The notes below the pieces were generated by a model. It was not told where the DNA came from. It made no database searches and saw only the letters and a list, made by a program, of their open reading frames with translations. The position numbers and the translations under genes were made by a program. A stretch of 64,000 nucleotides of DNA from Hyphomicrobiales bacterium (GTDB lineage Bacteria; Pseudomonadota; Alphaproteobacteria; Rhizobiales; Rhizobiaceae). The stretch is from positions 88,440 through 152,439 of the forward strand of contig UCCA01000020.1 in assembly GCA_900470805.1 (NCBI GenBank), given 5' to 3'. Numbering within the stretch: position 1 is the first letter of the stretch; every line of letters begins with the position of its first letter. Below, in pieces: positions 24,071-32,926 of the stretch.

Positions 24071-24511
24071 TTACCAGGCGCCGGTATTGCCCATCGACGT
24101 CCAAGGCTCGGCCGCCGGCAGGTTGCCACCCTTCTGCAGAATCTCGATCGAAATGCCGTCGGGCGAGCGGACGAAGGCCATGTGGCCGTCGCGCGGCGGG
24201 CGGTTAATGGTGATGCCGTTGTCCATCAGTTTCTGGCAGGTCGCGTAGATGTCATCGACCTCGTAGGCGAGGTGGCCGAAATTGCGGCCGCCAGTGTAAT
24301 CCTCGGTGTCCCAGTTGTAGGTCAGTTCGAGGCAAGGCGCGCCCTTGGCGGTGGCATCGGCCTTGTCTTCGGGCGCGGCCAGAAAGACCAGCGTGAAGCG
24401 ACCCTTCTCGTTGTCGATCCGGCGGGTCTCCTCAAGGCCGAAGAGTGTCGCGTAAAAGTGCAGGGAGGCGTCGAGGTCCTTCACGCGAACCATGGTGTGG
24501 AGATAACGCAT
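24071..24511 (-). CDS. gloA: Lactoylglutathione lyase (glyoxalase I)
   Basis: 146-residue VOC-fold metalloenzyme that isomerises the methylglyoxal-glutathione hemithioacetal to S-lactoylglutathione. It starts MRYLHTMVRVKDLDASLHFY (metal His in HTMVRV), with LELTYNWDTEDYTGGRNFGH (Glu and His ligands) and the terminal SPDGISIEILQKG (Glu). The length is typical of short bacterial GloA. It is monocistronic. Confidence 0.93.
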   Translation of the reverse strand: MRYLHTMVRVKDLDASLHFYATLFGLEETRRIDNEKGRFTLVFLAAPEDKADATAKGAPCLELTYNWDTEDYTGGRNFGHLAYEVDDIYATCQKLMDNGITINRPPRDGHMAFVRSPDGISIEILQKGGNLPAAEPWTSMGNTGAW

Positions 24512-24703
24512 TCTGTTTCCTTCTCAAATGCTCGTGGTCTGTTATGTGGCGCAGCGTCAGCTTCGAGCAAGACTAGGGGGTATGATTGACAACTGCGAAT
24601 AAACGAAAAGTAGGGCTTGCGCTAATCCGTTACCAACATGTTAATCTTGATCTCAAGAATCAGTTAACCGTAACAGTGTGACGCGTATTGAGGGGCTGGC
24701 GAA

Positions 24704-25282
24704 ATGGCTGACAGAATTTCATCGACGGAATTCACTGACCTCGATCAACTCGCGGGCGATGCGGTTGACCTCATTGAGATTACCGGCGTCGTCAAGTGGT
24801 TCGACGTGGCGAAGGGCTTCGGTTTCATCGTGCCCGACAACGGCATGCAGGACGTGCTGCTGCATGTGACATGCCTGCGCCGCGATGGCTACCAGACCAT
24901 CCTGGAAGGTACGCGTATCGTTGCGCTGATCCAGCGCCGGGATCGCGGCTACCAGGCGTTCAAGATTCTCTCGATGGACCAGTCCACGGCGGTCCATCCC
25001 TCGCAGTTGCCCCCAGTGCGCACGCATGTGCAGGTCACGCCGACGAGCGGGTTGGAGCGGGCCTTGGTCAAGTGGTTCAACCGCACCAAGGGTTTCGGTT
25101 TCCTGACGCGCGGCGAAGGCACCGAGGACATCTTCGTGCACATGGAAACGCTGCGTCGCTTCGGTCTGACCGAGCTTCGTCCCGGTCAGGTCGTCCTCGT
25201 CCGCTTCGGCGATGGCGACAAGGGATTGATGGCTGCCGAAATTCATCCGGACGCGCCAAGCCCTGTGAGCCGGGCGCACTGA
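24704..25282 (+). CDS. Double cold-shock domain protein
   Basis: 192-residue protein with two cold-shock (OB-fold, single-strand nucleic-acid binding) domains: VKWFDVAKGFGFIVPDNGMQ (about 30-95) and VKWFNRTKGFGFLTRGEGTE, DIFVH (about 120-185), each with RNP1-like KGFGF and an RNP2-like segment (DVLLHV, DIFVHM). Such tandem proteins are common in Rhizobiales. The preceding 190-nt leader (24512-24703) is AT-rich for this genome and may be a thermosensitive 5' UTR, though I see no defined element. It overlaps the next gene by one base. Confidence 0.88.
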   Translation: MADRISSTEFTDLDQLAGDAVDLIEITGVVKWFDVAKGFGFIVPDNGMQDVLLHVTCLRRDGYQTILEGTRIVALIQRRDRGYQAFKILSMDQSTAVHPSQLPPVRTHVQVTPTSGLERALVKWFNRTKGFGFLTRGEGTEDIFVHMETLRRFGLTELRPGQVVLVRFGDGDKGLMAAEIHPDAPSPVSRAH

Positions 25283-25761
25283 TGAGCATGATTTCGCATC
25301 GGATCGGAAGCGCCTTCGTGGCGCTTTTTTTCATGCTGGCACTGCCGGCTTTCGCGCAATCCACCGTCAAGTTCGACAAGGAGCCGCTGGTGATCCAGAC
25401 GGCAGCCGGCAACAAGATCAGCTTCGTCGTGGAGATTGCCGATACCAACGAGCAGCGCCAGCGCGGGCTGATGTACCGCAAGGACATGGCCGACGACGCT
25501 GGCATGATCTTCGACTTCGGCACCTCGAAGCGGGTGCAGATGTGGATGGAGAATACCGTGCTGCCGCTTGATATGCTGTTCATCGATCGGGCAGGCACTA
25601 TTCGCGGCATCAAGCAGAATGCCGTGCCCTTTTCGCGCGATATCATCGATTCTGTGATTGAAGTGAAGTACGTGCTTGAGCTTAACGCTGGCGTTTCGGC
25701 AAAGCTCGGCATCAAGTCTGGTGATACGGTGGTGAGCGCAACAATCGCGAAATACAAGTAA
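25282..25761 (+). CDS. DUF192 periplasmic protein
   Basis: 159-residue exported protein with a signal peptide ending LALPAFAQ and a DUF192 domain: QRQRGLMYRKDMADDAGMIF and KRVQMWMENTVLPLDMLFID, VIEVKYVLELNAG. The function of the family is not established. The ATG shares its A with the TGA of the cold-shock gene, so the pair is translationally coupled, an association seen in other rhizobia. Confidence 0.85.
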   Translation: MSMISHRIGSAFVALFFMLALPAFAQSTVKFDKEPLVIQTAAGNKISFVVEIADTNEQRQRGLMYRKDMADDAGMIFDFGTSKRVQMWMENTVLPLDMLFIDRAGTIRGIKQNAVPFSRDIIDSVIEVKYVLELNAGVSAKLGIKSGDTVVSATIAKYK

Positions 25762-25964
25762 TCAGCCGGCGGGCCGGTTCTGCTTTCTCGCTGCCGGTCA
25801 CTCCACGTAAAAGAGGCTCGTCTGGCGGTTGAGGCCAAGACGAGCCAAGTCATACGTATGAGCGACGTGCAAGAAGCTCATGGGGTAAGACTACAGATCT
25901 TGGCGGCAGGCGCTTTGATCTGCGTCAAACCGGAGGCTGGCCAAATCAAGCTTGTGCTGCAACC

Positions 25965-26189
25965 TCAGGCTTTCTTCACGAATTCCGTTTTCAGCACCAG
26001 GCCCTTGACCTGCTTGGTGTTGCATTCGACTTCGCCGGGATTGCCGTTCAGCCGGATGTTCTTCACCAGCGTGCCGCGCTTGATGGTTTCCGATGTGCCC
26101 TTGACCTTCAAGTCCTTGATCAGCGTGACGGAATCGCCATCGTTGAGCTGGGCGCCGTTGCTGTCTTTTACGATCGTGTCGTCCGCCAT
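25965..26189 (-). CDS. PhnA-domain protein
   Basis: 74-residue protein corresponding to the C-terminal PhnA/YjdM domain (VKDSNGAQLNDGDSVTLIKD, LKVKGTSETIKRGTLVKNIR), lacking the N-terminal zinc ribbon of the longer forms. Despite the historical name, a role in phosphonate use is unproven. It is monocistronic on the minus strand. Confidence 0.85.
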   Translation of the reverse strand: MADDTIVKDSNGAQLNDGDSVTLIKDLKVKGTSETIKRGTLVKNIRLNGNPGEVECNTKQVKGLVLKTEFVKKA

Positions 26190-26511
26190 TATCGTCTTGC
26201 TCCTGATGTTTTCGAATGTGAGCGGGCGCGCAGTTGCCGTTACGTGAGGCGACGTTTCGTTGCGTCATGTTCGGTGCCGTCGCACGACCCTTGAATGCCT
26301 CCCTAAACGCATGCTTCTTCAAAGTAAAATCAAATGCTTGGCCGGCATAATTGATAAGCTTTTGCTCAATTTGGTATCACGCGGATCCGCAGAATGATGG
26401 GCCGTTGTACTGATGGACCTGAAGTTTGGGGTGTCAGCGCGGCTGGCAAAAGCTGGTTCGCGTCCCTATCTGTAGGCCACGAGATGAAACGTCCTGATAT
26501 GGAGAGAATCT
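26190..26511. other. Intergenic region, no gene seen
   Basis: 322 nt between the divergent phnA-like and msrA genes. It must carry both promoters; I see no strong hairpin, repeat or convincing short gene. msrA is preceded by GAGAG at a suitable distance. Confidence 0.5.
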
Positions 26512-27024
26512 ATGACCACTGAACGCGCAGTACTGGCAGGCGGTTGCTTCTGGGGCATGCAGGATCTGATCCGCCGGCTCCCCGGCGTCGAGACGACGCG
26601 GGTGGGATATACCGGTGGCGAAGTGGCGAATGCCACTTACCGCAATCACGGAAACCACGCCGAGGCGATCGAGATCGTGTTCGATCCCGCCAAGACGAGC
26701 TATCGCGACATTCTGGAGTTCTTCTTCCAGATCCACGATCCGTCGACTCCGAACCGCCAGGGCAACGATCTTGGCCCGAGCTACCGTTCCGCCATCTTCT
26801 ATACCGGCGATGCGCAGAAGCAGGTTGCCGAAGATACGATCGCCGATGTGAATGCGTCAGGTCTCTGGCCGGGCAAGGTGGTCACTGAGCTCGCGCCCGT
26901 CAGTGATTTCTGGGAGGCCGAGCCGGAGCACCAGGATTATCTGGAGCGTATTCCAAACGGCTATACCTGCCATTTCGTGCGCCCCGGCTGGAAGCTGCCG
27001 AAGCGGAAGTCCACCGCCGCCTGA
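26512..27024 (+). CDS. msrA: Peptide-methionine (S)-S-oxide reductase
   Basis: 170-residue MsrA, which repairs methionine-S-sulfoxide in proteins. The active-site motif GGCFWGMQDLIRRLPGV (nucleophilic Cys about residue 12) is followed by GYTGGEVANATYRNHGNHAE, the fingerprint of the family, and YHQDY-like EHQDYLERIPNGY near the end. It is monocistronic, closed by a terminator at 27049. Confidence 0.95.
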   Translation: MTTERAVLAGGCFWGMQDLIRRLPGVETTRVGYTGGEVANATYRNHGNHAEAIEIVFDPAKTSYRDILEFFFQIHDPSTPNRQGNDLGPSYRSAIFYTGDAQKQVAEDTIADVNASGLWPGKVVTELAPVSDFWEAEPEHQDYLERIPNGYTCHFVRPGWKLPKRKSTAA

Positions 27025-27048
27025 GACAGGTCACGATATGAATAAGAA

Positions 27049-27078
27049 ACGCCAGGTCGATGAGACCTGGCGTTCTGC
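27049..27078. terminator. Bidirectional Rho-independent terminator
   Basis: Perfect 10-bp stem ACGCCAGGTC/GACCTGGCGT with a GATGA loop (27049-27073). TTCTGCGTTTT follows on the plus strand and TTTCTTATTC on the minus strand, so it can serve both msrA and the convergent TetR gene. Confidence 0.85.
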
Positions 27079-27111
27079 GTTTTAAAGGCGATTACTGGCT
27101 CTACCGCGTTG

Positions 27112-27762
27112 TCAGGCGGTGGGGATCACGCTGCCGATGACGGTCTCAAGAATCGTCGCCGCCGCGTCCTGGTAATCGTCATCGGTCATCTCGGGCACGC
27201 GCAAGGCATCGCAGGCGAGCTTGTCGGAATCGATGTAGAACTGCGTCGCCGACCACAGGATGATGAAAAGGTGCCGGGGATTGACCGGTCTCATCCGGCC
27301 ATTTGCGATCCAGCCCTCGACGATGGTCACACGCTTGTCGGTAGCCTCGCGCATATGTTCGCGATCGGCATCCGACAGGAATGGTCCACCGCTCTGCAAC
27401 TCGGCGGCGAACAGCCGCGATTCCTCCGGGTTGCGGCGGCCGTAGTCGAGCTTGGCGCGGACATAGGCTTCGAGCGCCTCGCGCGGCTCGCGATCGGCCC
27501 GGATCTCCTCCAGTGCCTCGTCCCAGCCGGAGATCAGCTTGCGCAGGATGCCCGTGTAGATCGCTTCCTTGGAGGTGAAGTAATAGTAGATGTTCGCTTT
27601 CGGCAGGCCTGCCTCTTCGGCGACTTCGGCGATTCGCACCCCCTGGAAGCCGTTTTTAGAAAACAGCAGCGTTGCCGCGCGAAGAATCTCGGCTTCGTTC
27701 TTGCGGCGAATTTTCCCGACCTCGCTTCGTTGCGAGGCGAGAGGCCTGTCTGCGCTTTGCAT
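27112..27762 (-). CDS. rutR: TetR-family regulator, RutR-like
   Basis: About 216 residues. The N-terminal HTH is KIRRKNEAEILRAATLLFSK, then VRIAEVAEEAGLPKANIYYY and F; the C-terminal domain (NPRHLFIILWSATQFYIDSD) is of the RutR/YcdC type, which senses uracil in E. coli. The start at 27762 is favoured by GGAAG 6 nt upstream; ATG 27780 or 27837 would lengthen it by 6 or 25 residues. An operator matching the RutR consensus lies at 27866-27883, so autoregulation is likely. It diverges from fdhD. Confidence 0.75.
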   Translation of the reverse strand: MQSADRPLASQRSEVGKIRRKNEAEILRAATLLFSKNGFQGVRIAEVAEEAGLPKANIYYYFTSKEAIYTGILRKLISGWDEALEEIRADREPREALEAYVRAKLDYGRRNPEESRLFAAELQSGGPFLSDADREHMREATDKRVTIVEGWIANGRMRPVNPRHLFIILWSATQFYIDSDKLACDALRVPEMTDDDYQDAAATILETVIGSVIPTA

Positions 27763-27865
27763 GATGTCTTCCAATTGCATGGTCCGCGCATTCCACAATC
27801 TGCCGAAGGCGTGGTGGTGCATGGCGTCATCGGACAATATCCTCTCAGCGCGACCGTTGCAATAA

Positions 27866-27883
27866 ACTGACCAGATGGTCAGT
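27866..27883. promoter_or_regulatory. RutR/TetR-type operator
   Basis: Perfect 18-bp palindrome ACTGACCAGATGGTCAGT between the divergent regulator and fdhD genes. Its core TGACCA-2-nt-TGGTCA is the known RutR consensus, supporting both the identity of the regulator and autocontrol. Confidence 0.8.
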
Positions 27884-27985
27884 CATTGAAGTGATGATGA
27901 GTAATGTCCCAAGTGCGACGGGAAGGAATGATATTCGCTAAACTTTTGGCGCGTCGACGCGGGGTGATACTGGTAGGATGGATAA

Positions 27986-28879
27986 ATGCCACAGCTGCCC
28001 GTGATCATACGTCACGGCGGACCAAGCAATGGACGATCGGCAGACCGGAAAGACACCTTGAACATCAATTTTGTCGACAAGAGACCAACCTGCGAAACCG
28101 TCGCAATGATTGCCGTGCGGGGTGGCGTCGTCACGCAAGCGACGCGGGTGGTGGCCGAGGAGATGGCGATCGCCTTTTCCTATGGTGGCAGTTCACATGC
28201 GGTGATGATGGCGACACCTGATGATCTCGTCGATTTCGCCATCGGTTTCAGTCTGACCGAAGGGTTGATCGCTGCCGCTTCGGAGATTGAAAGCATCGAG
28301 ATCGTCCGCGATGTAATGGGTGTCGATGTTCAGCTATCGCTTGTGGCCGACGTCGAGGAAAAGCTGCGGGCTCGCCGTCGTCATATGATGGGGCCGGTGG
28401 GATGTGGCCTCTGCGGGATCGAATCGCTGGAGCAGGCCGTTCGCCAGACACCCAGCGTTGCCTCGGCGCCTCTGACAATCACACCGGCCGATATTGTCAC
28501 TGCTGTTGCATCGCTCGCCGACAGGCAGGTGCTCAACCAAGCGACCCGAGCGGTGCATGGGGCGGGCTTTTATGTTCCAGGCCAGGGATTGGCGATCGTG
28601 CGGGAGGATGTCGGGCGGCACAATGCGCTGGACAAGTTATGCGGCGCGGTGATTGCTTCAGATACTGCAGGCGCCAGCGGCGCCGTGACGGTGACAAGCC
28701 GGCTGTCAATCGAGATGATCCAAAAGGCAAGTATTCTCGGTAGTCCTGTCATTATCGCCATATCGGCGCCCACGGCTTATGCCATTCGGGCGGCAGATAA
28801 AGCGGGGATGACTTTGATCGCTGTTGCTAGGGGTTATGAGTTCGAGATTTTCACCCATGCGCACCGGGTGATTCTGTAA
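27986..28879 (+). CDS. fdhD: Formate dehydrogenase accessory sulfurtransferase FdhD
   Basis: 297-residue FdhD, which transfers sulfur to the molybdenum cofactor for formate dehydrogenase. The Cys motif GPVGCGLCGIES holds the sulfur carrier residues; AIGFSLTEGLI, GFYVPGQGLAIVREDVGRHN and ALDKLCG are family signatures. Two possible upstream residues aside, ATG 27986 gives a normal length. No formate dehydrogenase structural gene is in the window. Confidence 0.93.
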   Translation: MPQLPVIIRHGGPSNGRSADRKDTLNINFVDKRPTCETVAMIAVRGGVVTQATRVVAEEMAIAFSYGGSSHAVMMATPDDLVDFAIGFSLTEGLIAAASEIESIEIVRDVMGVDVQLSLVADVEEKLRARRRHMMGPVGCGLCGIESLEQAVRQTPSVASAPLTITPADIVTAVASLADRQVLNQATRAVHGAGFYVPGQGLAIVREDVGRHNALDKLCGAVIASDTAGASGAVTVTSRLSIEMIQKASILGSPVIIAISAPTAYAIRAADKAGMTLIAVARGYEFEIFTHAHRVIL

Positions 28880-28910
28880 ACCTCTGCCTTGTGGTCAGCG
28901 TCCAGGTTGA

Positions 28911-29219
28911 TCAGCCCGGTGAACGACACGCCATTCGTGCGCCTGTCGGGCTGGCATAGGTGTCATCCGTCGGGTGGTACGAGCGATAGCGCTGCGCGCA
29001 CCACCTGATGTGATTTATCTCGGTCGGGGACAGAAGAAGATTGCCTTCCGCGCCATTGCCGCTGTCGCTTTCACTGAACGCCGCGAGCGCGCCTTGCGAT
29101 CCGGACGATTCCGGTGTCGGCGCAGTCAGGATGCTGAAAGCATTGGCCGGAGCGAACGACGATGCCAGAACCGAAACGCCCAGCGTCAGCGTGGAAATGA
29201 AATTCGTTGTTCTGGCCAT
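28911..29219 (-). CDS. BA14K-like small secreted protein
   Basis: 102-residue exported protein. The signal peptide is about 27 residues (ends APANA), and the C-terminal segment IRWCAQRYRSYHPTDDTYAS, then C near the end, matches the BA14K lectin-like/immunoreactive family common in Rhizobiales. The middle is a low-complexity spacer. It is monocistronic. Confidence 0.75.
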   Translation of the reverse strand: MARTTNFISTLTLGVSVLASSFAPANAFSILTAPTPESSGSQGALAAFSESDSGNGAEGNLLLSPTEINHIRWCAQRYRSYHPTDDTYASPTGARMACRSPG

Positions 29220-29497
29220 CGACGGAAAACCTTGTTCATCGTTCGATAAATGAACGACTCTTTAAGGATTTTGTTCCGTGGGCTGGGTTGGCTCACTTTG
29301 GAATGAGGCCGGAAAGCCAGGGATCTGGGAACCGTCGAGGGCGTGCTTCACGCAATTGCCGCCGTGTGACCGGCAGACAGTCAAACGTCGCCGTGATGCG
29401 CCAACCATTGGTTTAGCCAGGCTGACCGATCGAAAAGAACGATGCTACAGCTATTTCATTTTTTGGGAATTGCCGAACATCTTCAGCTGTTTGTCGA

Positions 29498-29574
<77 letters not shown>

Positions 29575-29588
29575 TACCAACGAGGAGG

Positions 29589-29617
29589 CCAATACACGGT
29601 TCGTTGGTGGGCCGCAA
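29589..29617 (-). promoter_or_regulatory. tRNA-Pro promoter
   Basis: On the minus strand TTGCGG (29612-29617), a 17-nt spacer and TATTGG (29589-29594) lie about 15 nt upstream of the tRNA, the same -35 hexamer as for tRNA-Glu. Confidence 0.6.
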
Positions 29618-29749
29618 TAACTAAAATCGACTTTCCACATCGATAGGGCACGAAGGCTTCAGGTTTCTGTCAGAAACGGATGCCATCTCCCGGCCGAATG
29701 ATGCGGCGGTCCTGCCTGGATCGCGTGGCATCACGGTGGAGAGAGCATA

Positions 29750-31420
29750 TTGGACGACACACGTTTATCGGCTCCGCGCAGGCGCTTTCGGCCGCGCATG
29801 GGCAGCATTTCCCTCTCGGTTTTGACGGCGGTCTATATTCTTGTCGTGGCAAACCAGACCTTCTGGAGCCGCGCCTTCGATTATCTCTCGTTTGTGCCGA
29901 CGGCCTTTGCCGGTTTCATCGTCGGGATTTTTGCCATCACCGTGGCTGCCTTCACCACGTTTTCGGTGAAGTACCTGATCAAGCCCGCGCTGATCTTCTT
30001 TGTCATGGTGGCTGTCTTGTCGTCGTGGTTCACCGATCAGTTCGGCGTCGTCATCGACAAGGAAATGATCCGCAATGCCGCCGTGACCACGCACGCCGAA
30101 TCGGCGCATCTGATCACACCGTCCTTCATGCTGCACATTCTGCTGGCCGGAGTGCTGCCGTCGCTGTTCATCATCTGGGTCGAGATTGTCCACAAGCCAT
30201 TCCTGAAGAAGTTGGTCTGGAACATGGCAGTGATCATGCCGTGCCTGATGGTGTTCGTGGTGGTCGGTCTGTCGTTTTCGCAGACCTATGCCTCGGTCGG
30301 ACGCCTGCACCGGGATCTGATGCTGACGCTCAATCCCTTCATTCCGATCGGCAGCGTGGCGCGCTTCGTGTTTGCTTCCGAGGAGGATCGCAACATCGTG
30401 CGGCGGCCGCTCGGCACCGACGCGCACCAGCGCTCGGCCAGCGCCAACGGCAAGCCGCGGGTGACGATCATCGTTGCCGGCGAGACGGGCAGGGCGCAGA
30501 ACTTCTCGCTCGGCGGTTATCCGCGCGAGACCAACCCCGAGATGAAGGCGCGGGGCGTCGTCTATTTTTCCAATGCGACCAGTTGCGGCACGTCGACGGC
30601 AGTGTCTTTGCCCTGCATGTACTCGGTCTATCCGCGTAGCGACTATACTCATCGCAAGGGACTGGAGACCGACAATCTGACCGACATTCTCGGTCACGCG
30701 AAGATCAACGTCGAATGGTGGGACAACGACACCGGCAGCTATGGCGTGGCCAACCGCATTCCCTATCGCTTCCTGCCCGATGCCGCCGATCCGCGCTTTT
30801 GCACCGATGGCGAGTGCCTGGATACCGTGCTGCTCGACAAGCTCGACAGCTGGCTTGCGAACGTGAAGAGCGACAGCGTGCTGGTGCTGCATCAGCTCGG
30901 CAGCCACGGTCCGGCCTACTATCGGCGTTATCCCGATGACTTCCGTCGCTTCACGCCCGACTGCCGCACACCGGAGTTCGGCGCCTGCAAGTCGGAGGAG
31001 ATCGTCAACGCCTACGACAACAGCATCCTGTTCACAGACCATGTGGTGGCCAAGGTCATCGACAATCTGAAGGCAAGGCAGGATTCGATCTCCGCCGCGA
31101 TGGTCTATGTTTCCGATCACGGCGAATCGCTTGGCGAAAACGGCCTTTATCTACATGGTGCGCCTTATATTATCGCACCGGCGGAGCAGACGCGAGCGCC
31201 GATCATCACATGGCTGTCACCCGATTTCAGTGTGGCATCGGGCATCGACACGGCCTGCCTTGCTGCAAAAGCTGCCGATCCTGTCTCCCACGACAATTTC
31301 TTCCACAGCATTCTTGGTCTGATGGATGTCGCGACGACGGTTTACGATCCGACGCTCGATCTTTTCGCCCGCTGCAAGAGGCCGGGTGAGGTTGTGGCGC
31401 AGGACATGCACAAGGGCTGA
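29750..31420 (+). CDS. Lipid A phosphoethanolamine transferase-like sulfatase, copy 1
   Basis: 556-residue inner-membrane enzyme of the EptA/DUF1705-sulfatase type, which transfers phosphoethanolamine to lipid A or another envelope glycan. The N-terminal ~180 residues hold five membrane helices; the periplasmic alkaline-phosphatase-fold domain has IIVAGETGRAQNFSLGGY (metal Glu), SCGTSTAVSLPCMYS (nucleophilic Thr), VLHQLGSHGPAYYRRYP and YVSDHGESLGENGLYLHGAP. The start is TTG 29750, with GGAGAGAG upstream. It is about as long as the second copy at 32927 and shows high visible similarity to it. Confidence 0.85.
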   Translation: MDDTRLSAPRRRFRPRMGSISLSVLTAVYILVVANQTFWSRAFDYLSFVPTAFAGFIVGIFAITVAAFTTFSVKYLIKPALIFFVMVAVLSSWFTDQFGVVIDKEMIRNAAVTTHAESAHLITPSFMLHILLAGVLPSLFIIWVEIVHKPFLKKLVWNMAVIMPCLMVFVVVGLSFSQTYASVGRLHRDLMLTLNPFIPIGSVARFVFASEEDRNIVRRPLGTDAHQRSASANGKPRVTIIVAGETGRAQNFSLGGYPRETNPEMKARGVVYFSNATSCGTSTAVSLPCMYSVYPRSDYTHRKGLETDNLTDILGHAKINVEWWDNDTGSYGVANRIPYRFLPDAADPRFCTDGECLDTVLLDKLDSWLANVKSDSVLVLHQLGSHGPAYYRRYPDDFRRFTPDCRTPEFGACKSEEIVNAYDNSILFTDHVVAKVIDNLKARQDSISAAMVYVSDHGESLGENGLYLHGAPYIIAPAEQTRAPIITWLSPDFSVASGIDTACLAAKAADPVSHDNFFHSILGLMDVATTVYDPTLDLFARCKRPGEVVAQDMHKG

Positions 31421-31429
31421 ACGGTCCAT

Positions 31430-31450
31430 GCCGCCGGGCTGCGGCTTTTT
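31430..31450 (+). terminator. Rho-independent terminator after copy 1
   Basis: GCCGC/GCGGC stem with a 6-nt loop (31430-31445), followed by TTTTT, 10 nt after the stop of the transferase gene. Confidence 0.75.
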
Positions 31451-31576
31451 CCTTGAAAAGGAATAGATTCGCCGCTAATCAAAATTCATCTCTTCGTGCG
31501 ATCATGGACGAAGACGGCCCGGAAACGGTGCCGGATGACATCGAGGGCGAAAGCCATTAATCGGAGGCGTGCAGCA

Positions 31577-31882
31577 ATGTCTGCCAAGATCTATCGTCCA
31601 GCCAAGACCGCCATGCAATCCGGCAAGGCAAAGACCCATCTCTGGGTGCTTGAATTCGATCAGGAGATTCCGCGCACGATCGATCCGATCATGGGTTACA
31701 CCTCGTCGTCCGACATGCGCCAGCAGGTGAAGTTGAATTTCGAAACGCAGGAACTGGCCGAAGCCTACGCCCAGCGCAACGGCATCGAATACCGGGTGAT
31801 CGCACCGAAGGATCCGCAGCGCCAGACGGTGGCGTATCCGGATAATTTCCGCTATACGCGCACGCAGCCCTGGACGCACTGA
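31577..31882 (+). CDS. Complex I accessory subunit, NDUFS4/ETC_C1-like
   Basis: 101-residue protein of the NDUFS4 (18-kDa) family, an accessory subunit of NADH:ubiquinone oxidoreductase found in Alphaproteobacteria and mitochondria. Visible: MSAKIYRPAKTAMQSGKAKT, HLWVLEFD, PIMGYTSSSDMRQQVKLNFE and the terminal YPDNFRYTRTQPWTH. ATG 31577 has a GGAGG ribosome site. It is monocistronic and separated from the nuo genes, as usual in rhizobia. Confidence 0.9.
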   Translation: MSAKIYRPAKTAMQSGKAKTHLWVLEFDQEIPRTIDPIMGYTSSSDMRQQVKLNFETQELAEAYAQRNGIEYRVIAPKDPQRQTVAYPDNFRYTRTQPWTH

Positions 31883-31904
31883 TCCGCGTCCCGGAGTGAT
31901 TTTG

Positions 31905-31926
31905 CCGATGCATCAAGGTGCATCGG
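31905..31926 (+). terminator. Hairpin between complex I subunit and tRNA-Arg
   Basis: Perfect 8-bp inverted repeat CCGATGCA/TGCATCGG with a 6-nt loop, 22 nt after the stop. There is no T-run after it, so its role as a terminator is uncertain. Confidence 0.4.
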
Positions 31927-31932
31927 CCGTAC

Positions 31933-32009
<77 letters not shown>

Positions 32010-32203
32010 ACGATTTCAAATACTTAATAGAGATTCCGACTGTTTTCGTCCCATTCGTGGGGTGCGATTTACCGATCTGCATTTCGCGATCTGCGAACAT
32101 CCAGCCTGCTTGCCCGCCTCTGCGAAAGCATCTTCGCTTTCAGGTGGCCGTCAGCATCGGGGTTCAAGGTCCTGTCAATTCGTACGGATTGTCAGGATTT
32201 GCC

Positions 32204-32788
32204 GTGAAAGAGTTCTTGAAGAAGCGCAAGGTCGCGTTGCTGTCGGTCGCGGCGGGCGTCCTGTTGTGTGGTGCCGCGTTTGGCGGTTACATCGGCTATC
32301 TGCAGCTAAGCGGCAATTTCCATACCGTTATCGGCGGCCAGCTCTATCGATCGGCACAGCTATCGCCGGACGCGCTGGAAAAGCGGGTTCGGGCCAAGGG
32401 CATCAACACGATCATCAACCTGCGCGGCGAAAATCCCGATGCGCAGTGGTATGGTGCCGAAGTCGCCACGGCCAAGAAGCTTGGCGTCGAGCACATCGAT
32501 TTCGCCATGTCGTCCGGAACCGTGCTGACGCCGGAGCGTGCCGACCAGCTGGTCGCGATCATGAGGGCGGCGCCGAAGCCGATCCTCATTCATTGCCAGA
32601 GCGGGGCGGATCGCACCGGTCTGGTTTCTGTGATCTACAGCCAGCAGATCGCCGGGATCAACGAAGACGTTGCCGAGCGGCAGCTGTCGTTTCGCTATGG
32701 CCATGTCGCCATTCCGCACTTCTCCTCTGTCTACGCCATGGATGTCAGCTGGCATCGGCTGGAGACGCATTTCGGCCTCAAGGGATAA
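32204..32788 (+). CDS. Membrane-anchored dual-specificity/tyrosine phosphatase, copy 1
   Basis: 194-residue phosphatase with one N-terminal membrane anchor (RKVALLSVAAGVLLCGAAFG) and a catalytic domain carrying the C-x5-R loop HCQSGADRTGLVSVIYSQQ; GQLYRSAQLSP and INLRGENPDAQWY are further motifs of the DSP/Siw14-like group. The catalytic domain would face the periplasm if the anchor inserts N-in. The start is GTG 32204, preceded by AGGAT. It pairs with the transferase at 32927 and has a second copy at 34815. Confidence 0.82.
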   Translation: MKEFLKKRKVALLSVAAGVLLCGAAFGGYIGYLQLSGNFHTVIGGQLYRSAQLSPDALEKRVRAKGINTIINLRGENPDAQWYGAEVATAKKLGVEHIDFAMSSGTVLTPERADQLVAIMRAAPKPILIHCQSGADRTGLVSVIYSQQIAGINEDVAERQLSFRYGHVAIPHFSSVYAMDVSWHRLETHFGLKG

Positions 32789-32926
32789 CCTGCTCGCTGC
32801 GAATCGATGCGGCGCGACAGCGGCCTTCAGGTTGATGTCAGAAAAGAGGGGCATCCGTCGAACATTGGCGGAGACTCGATCGGGCTATCGACGGTTCTCC
32901 GCGCCAATGATTGCGGAGATACCGAT

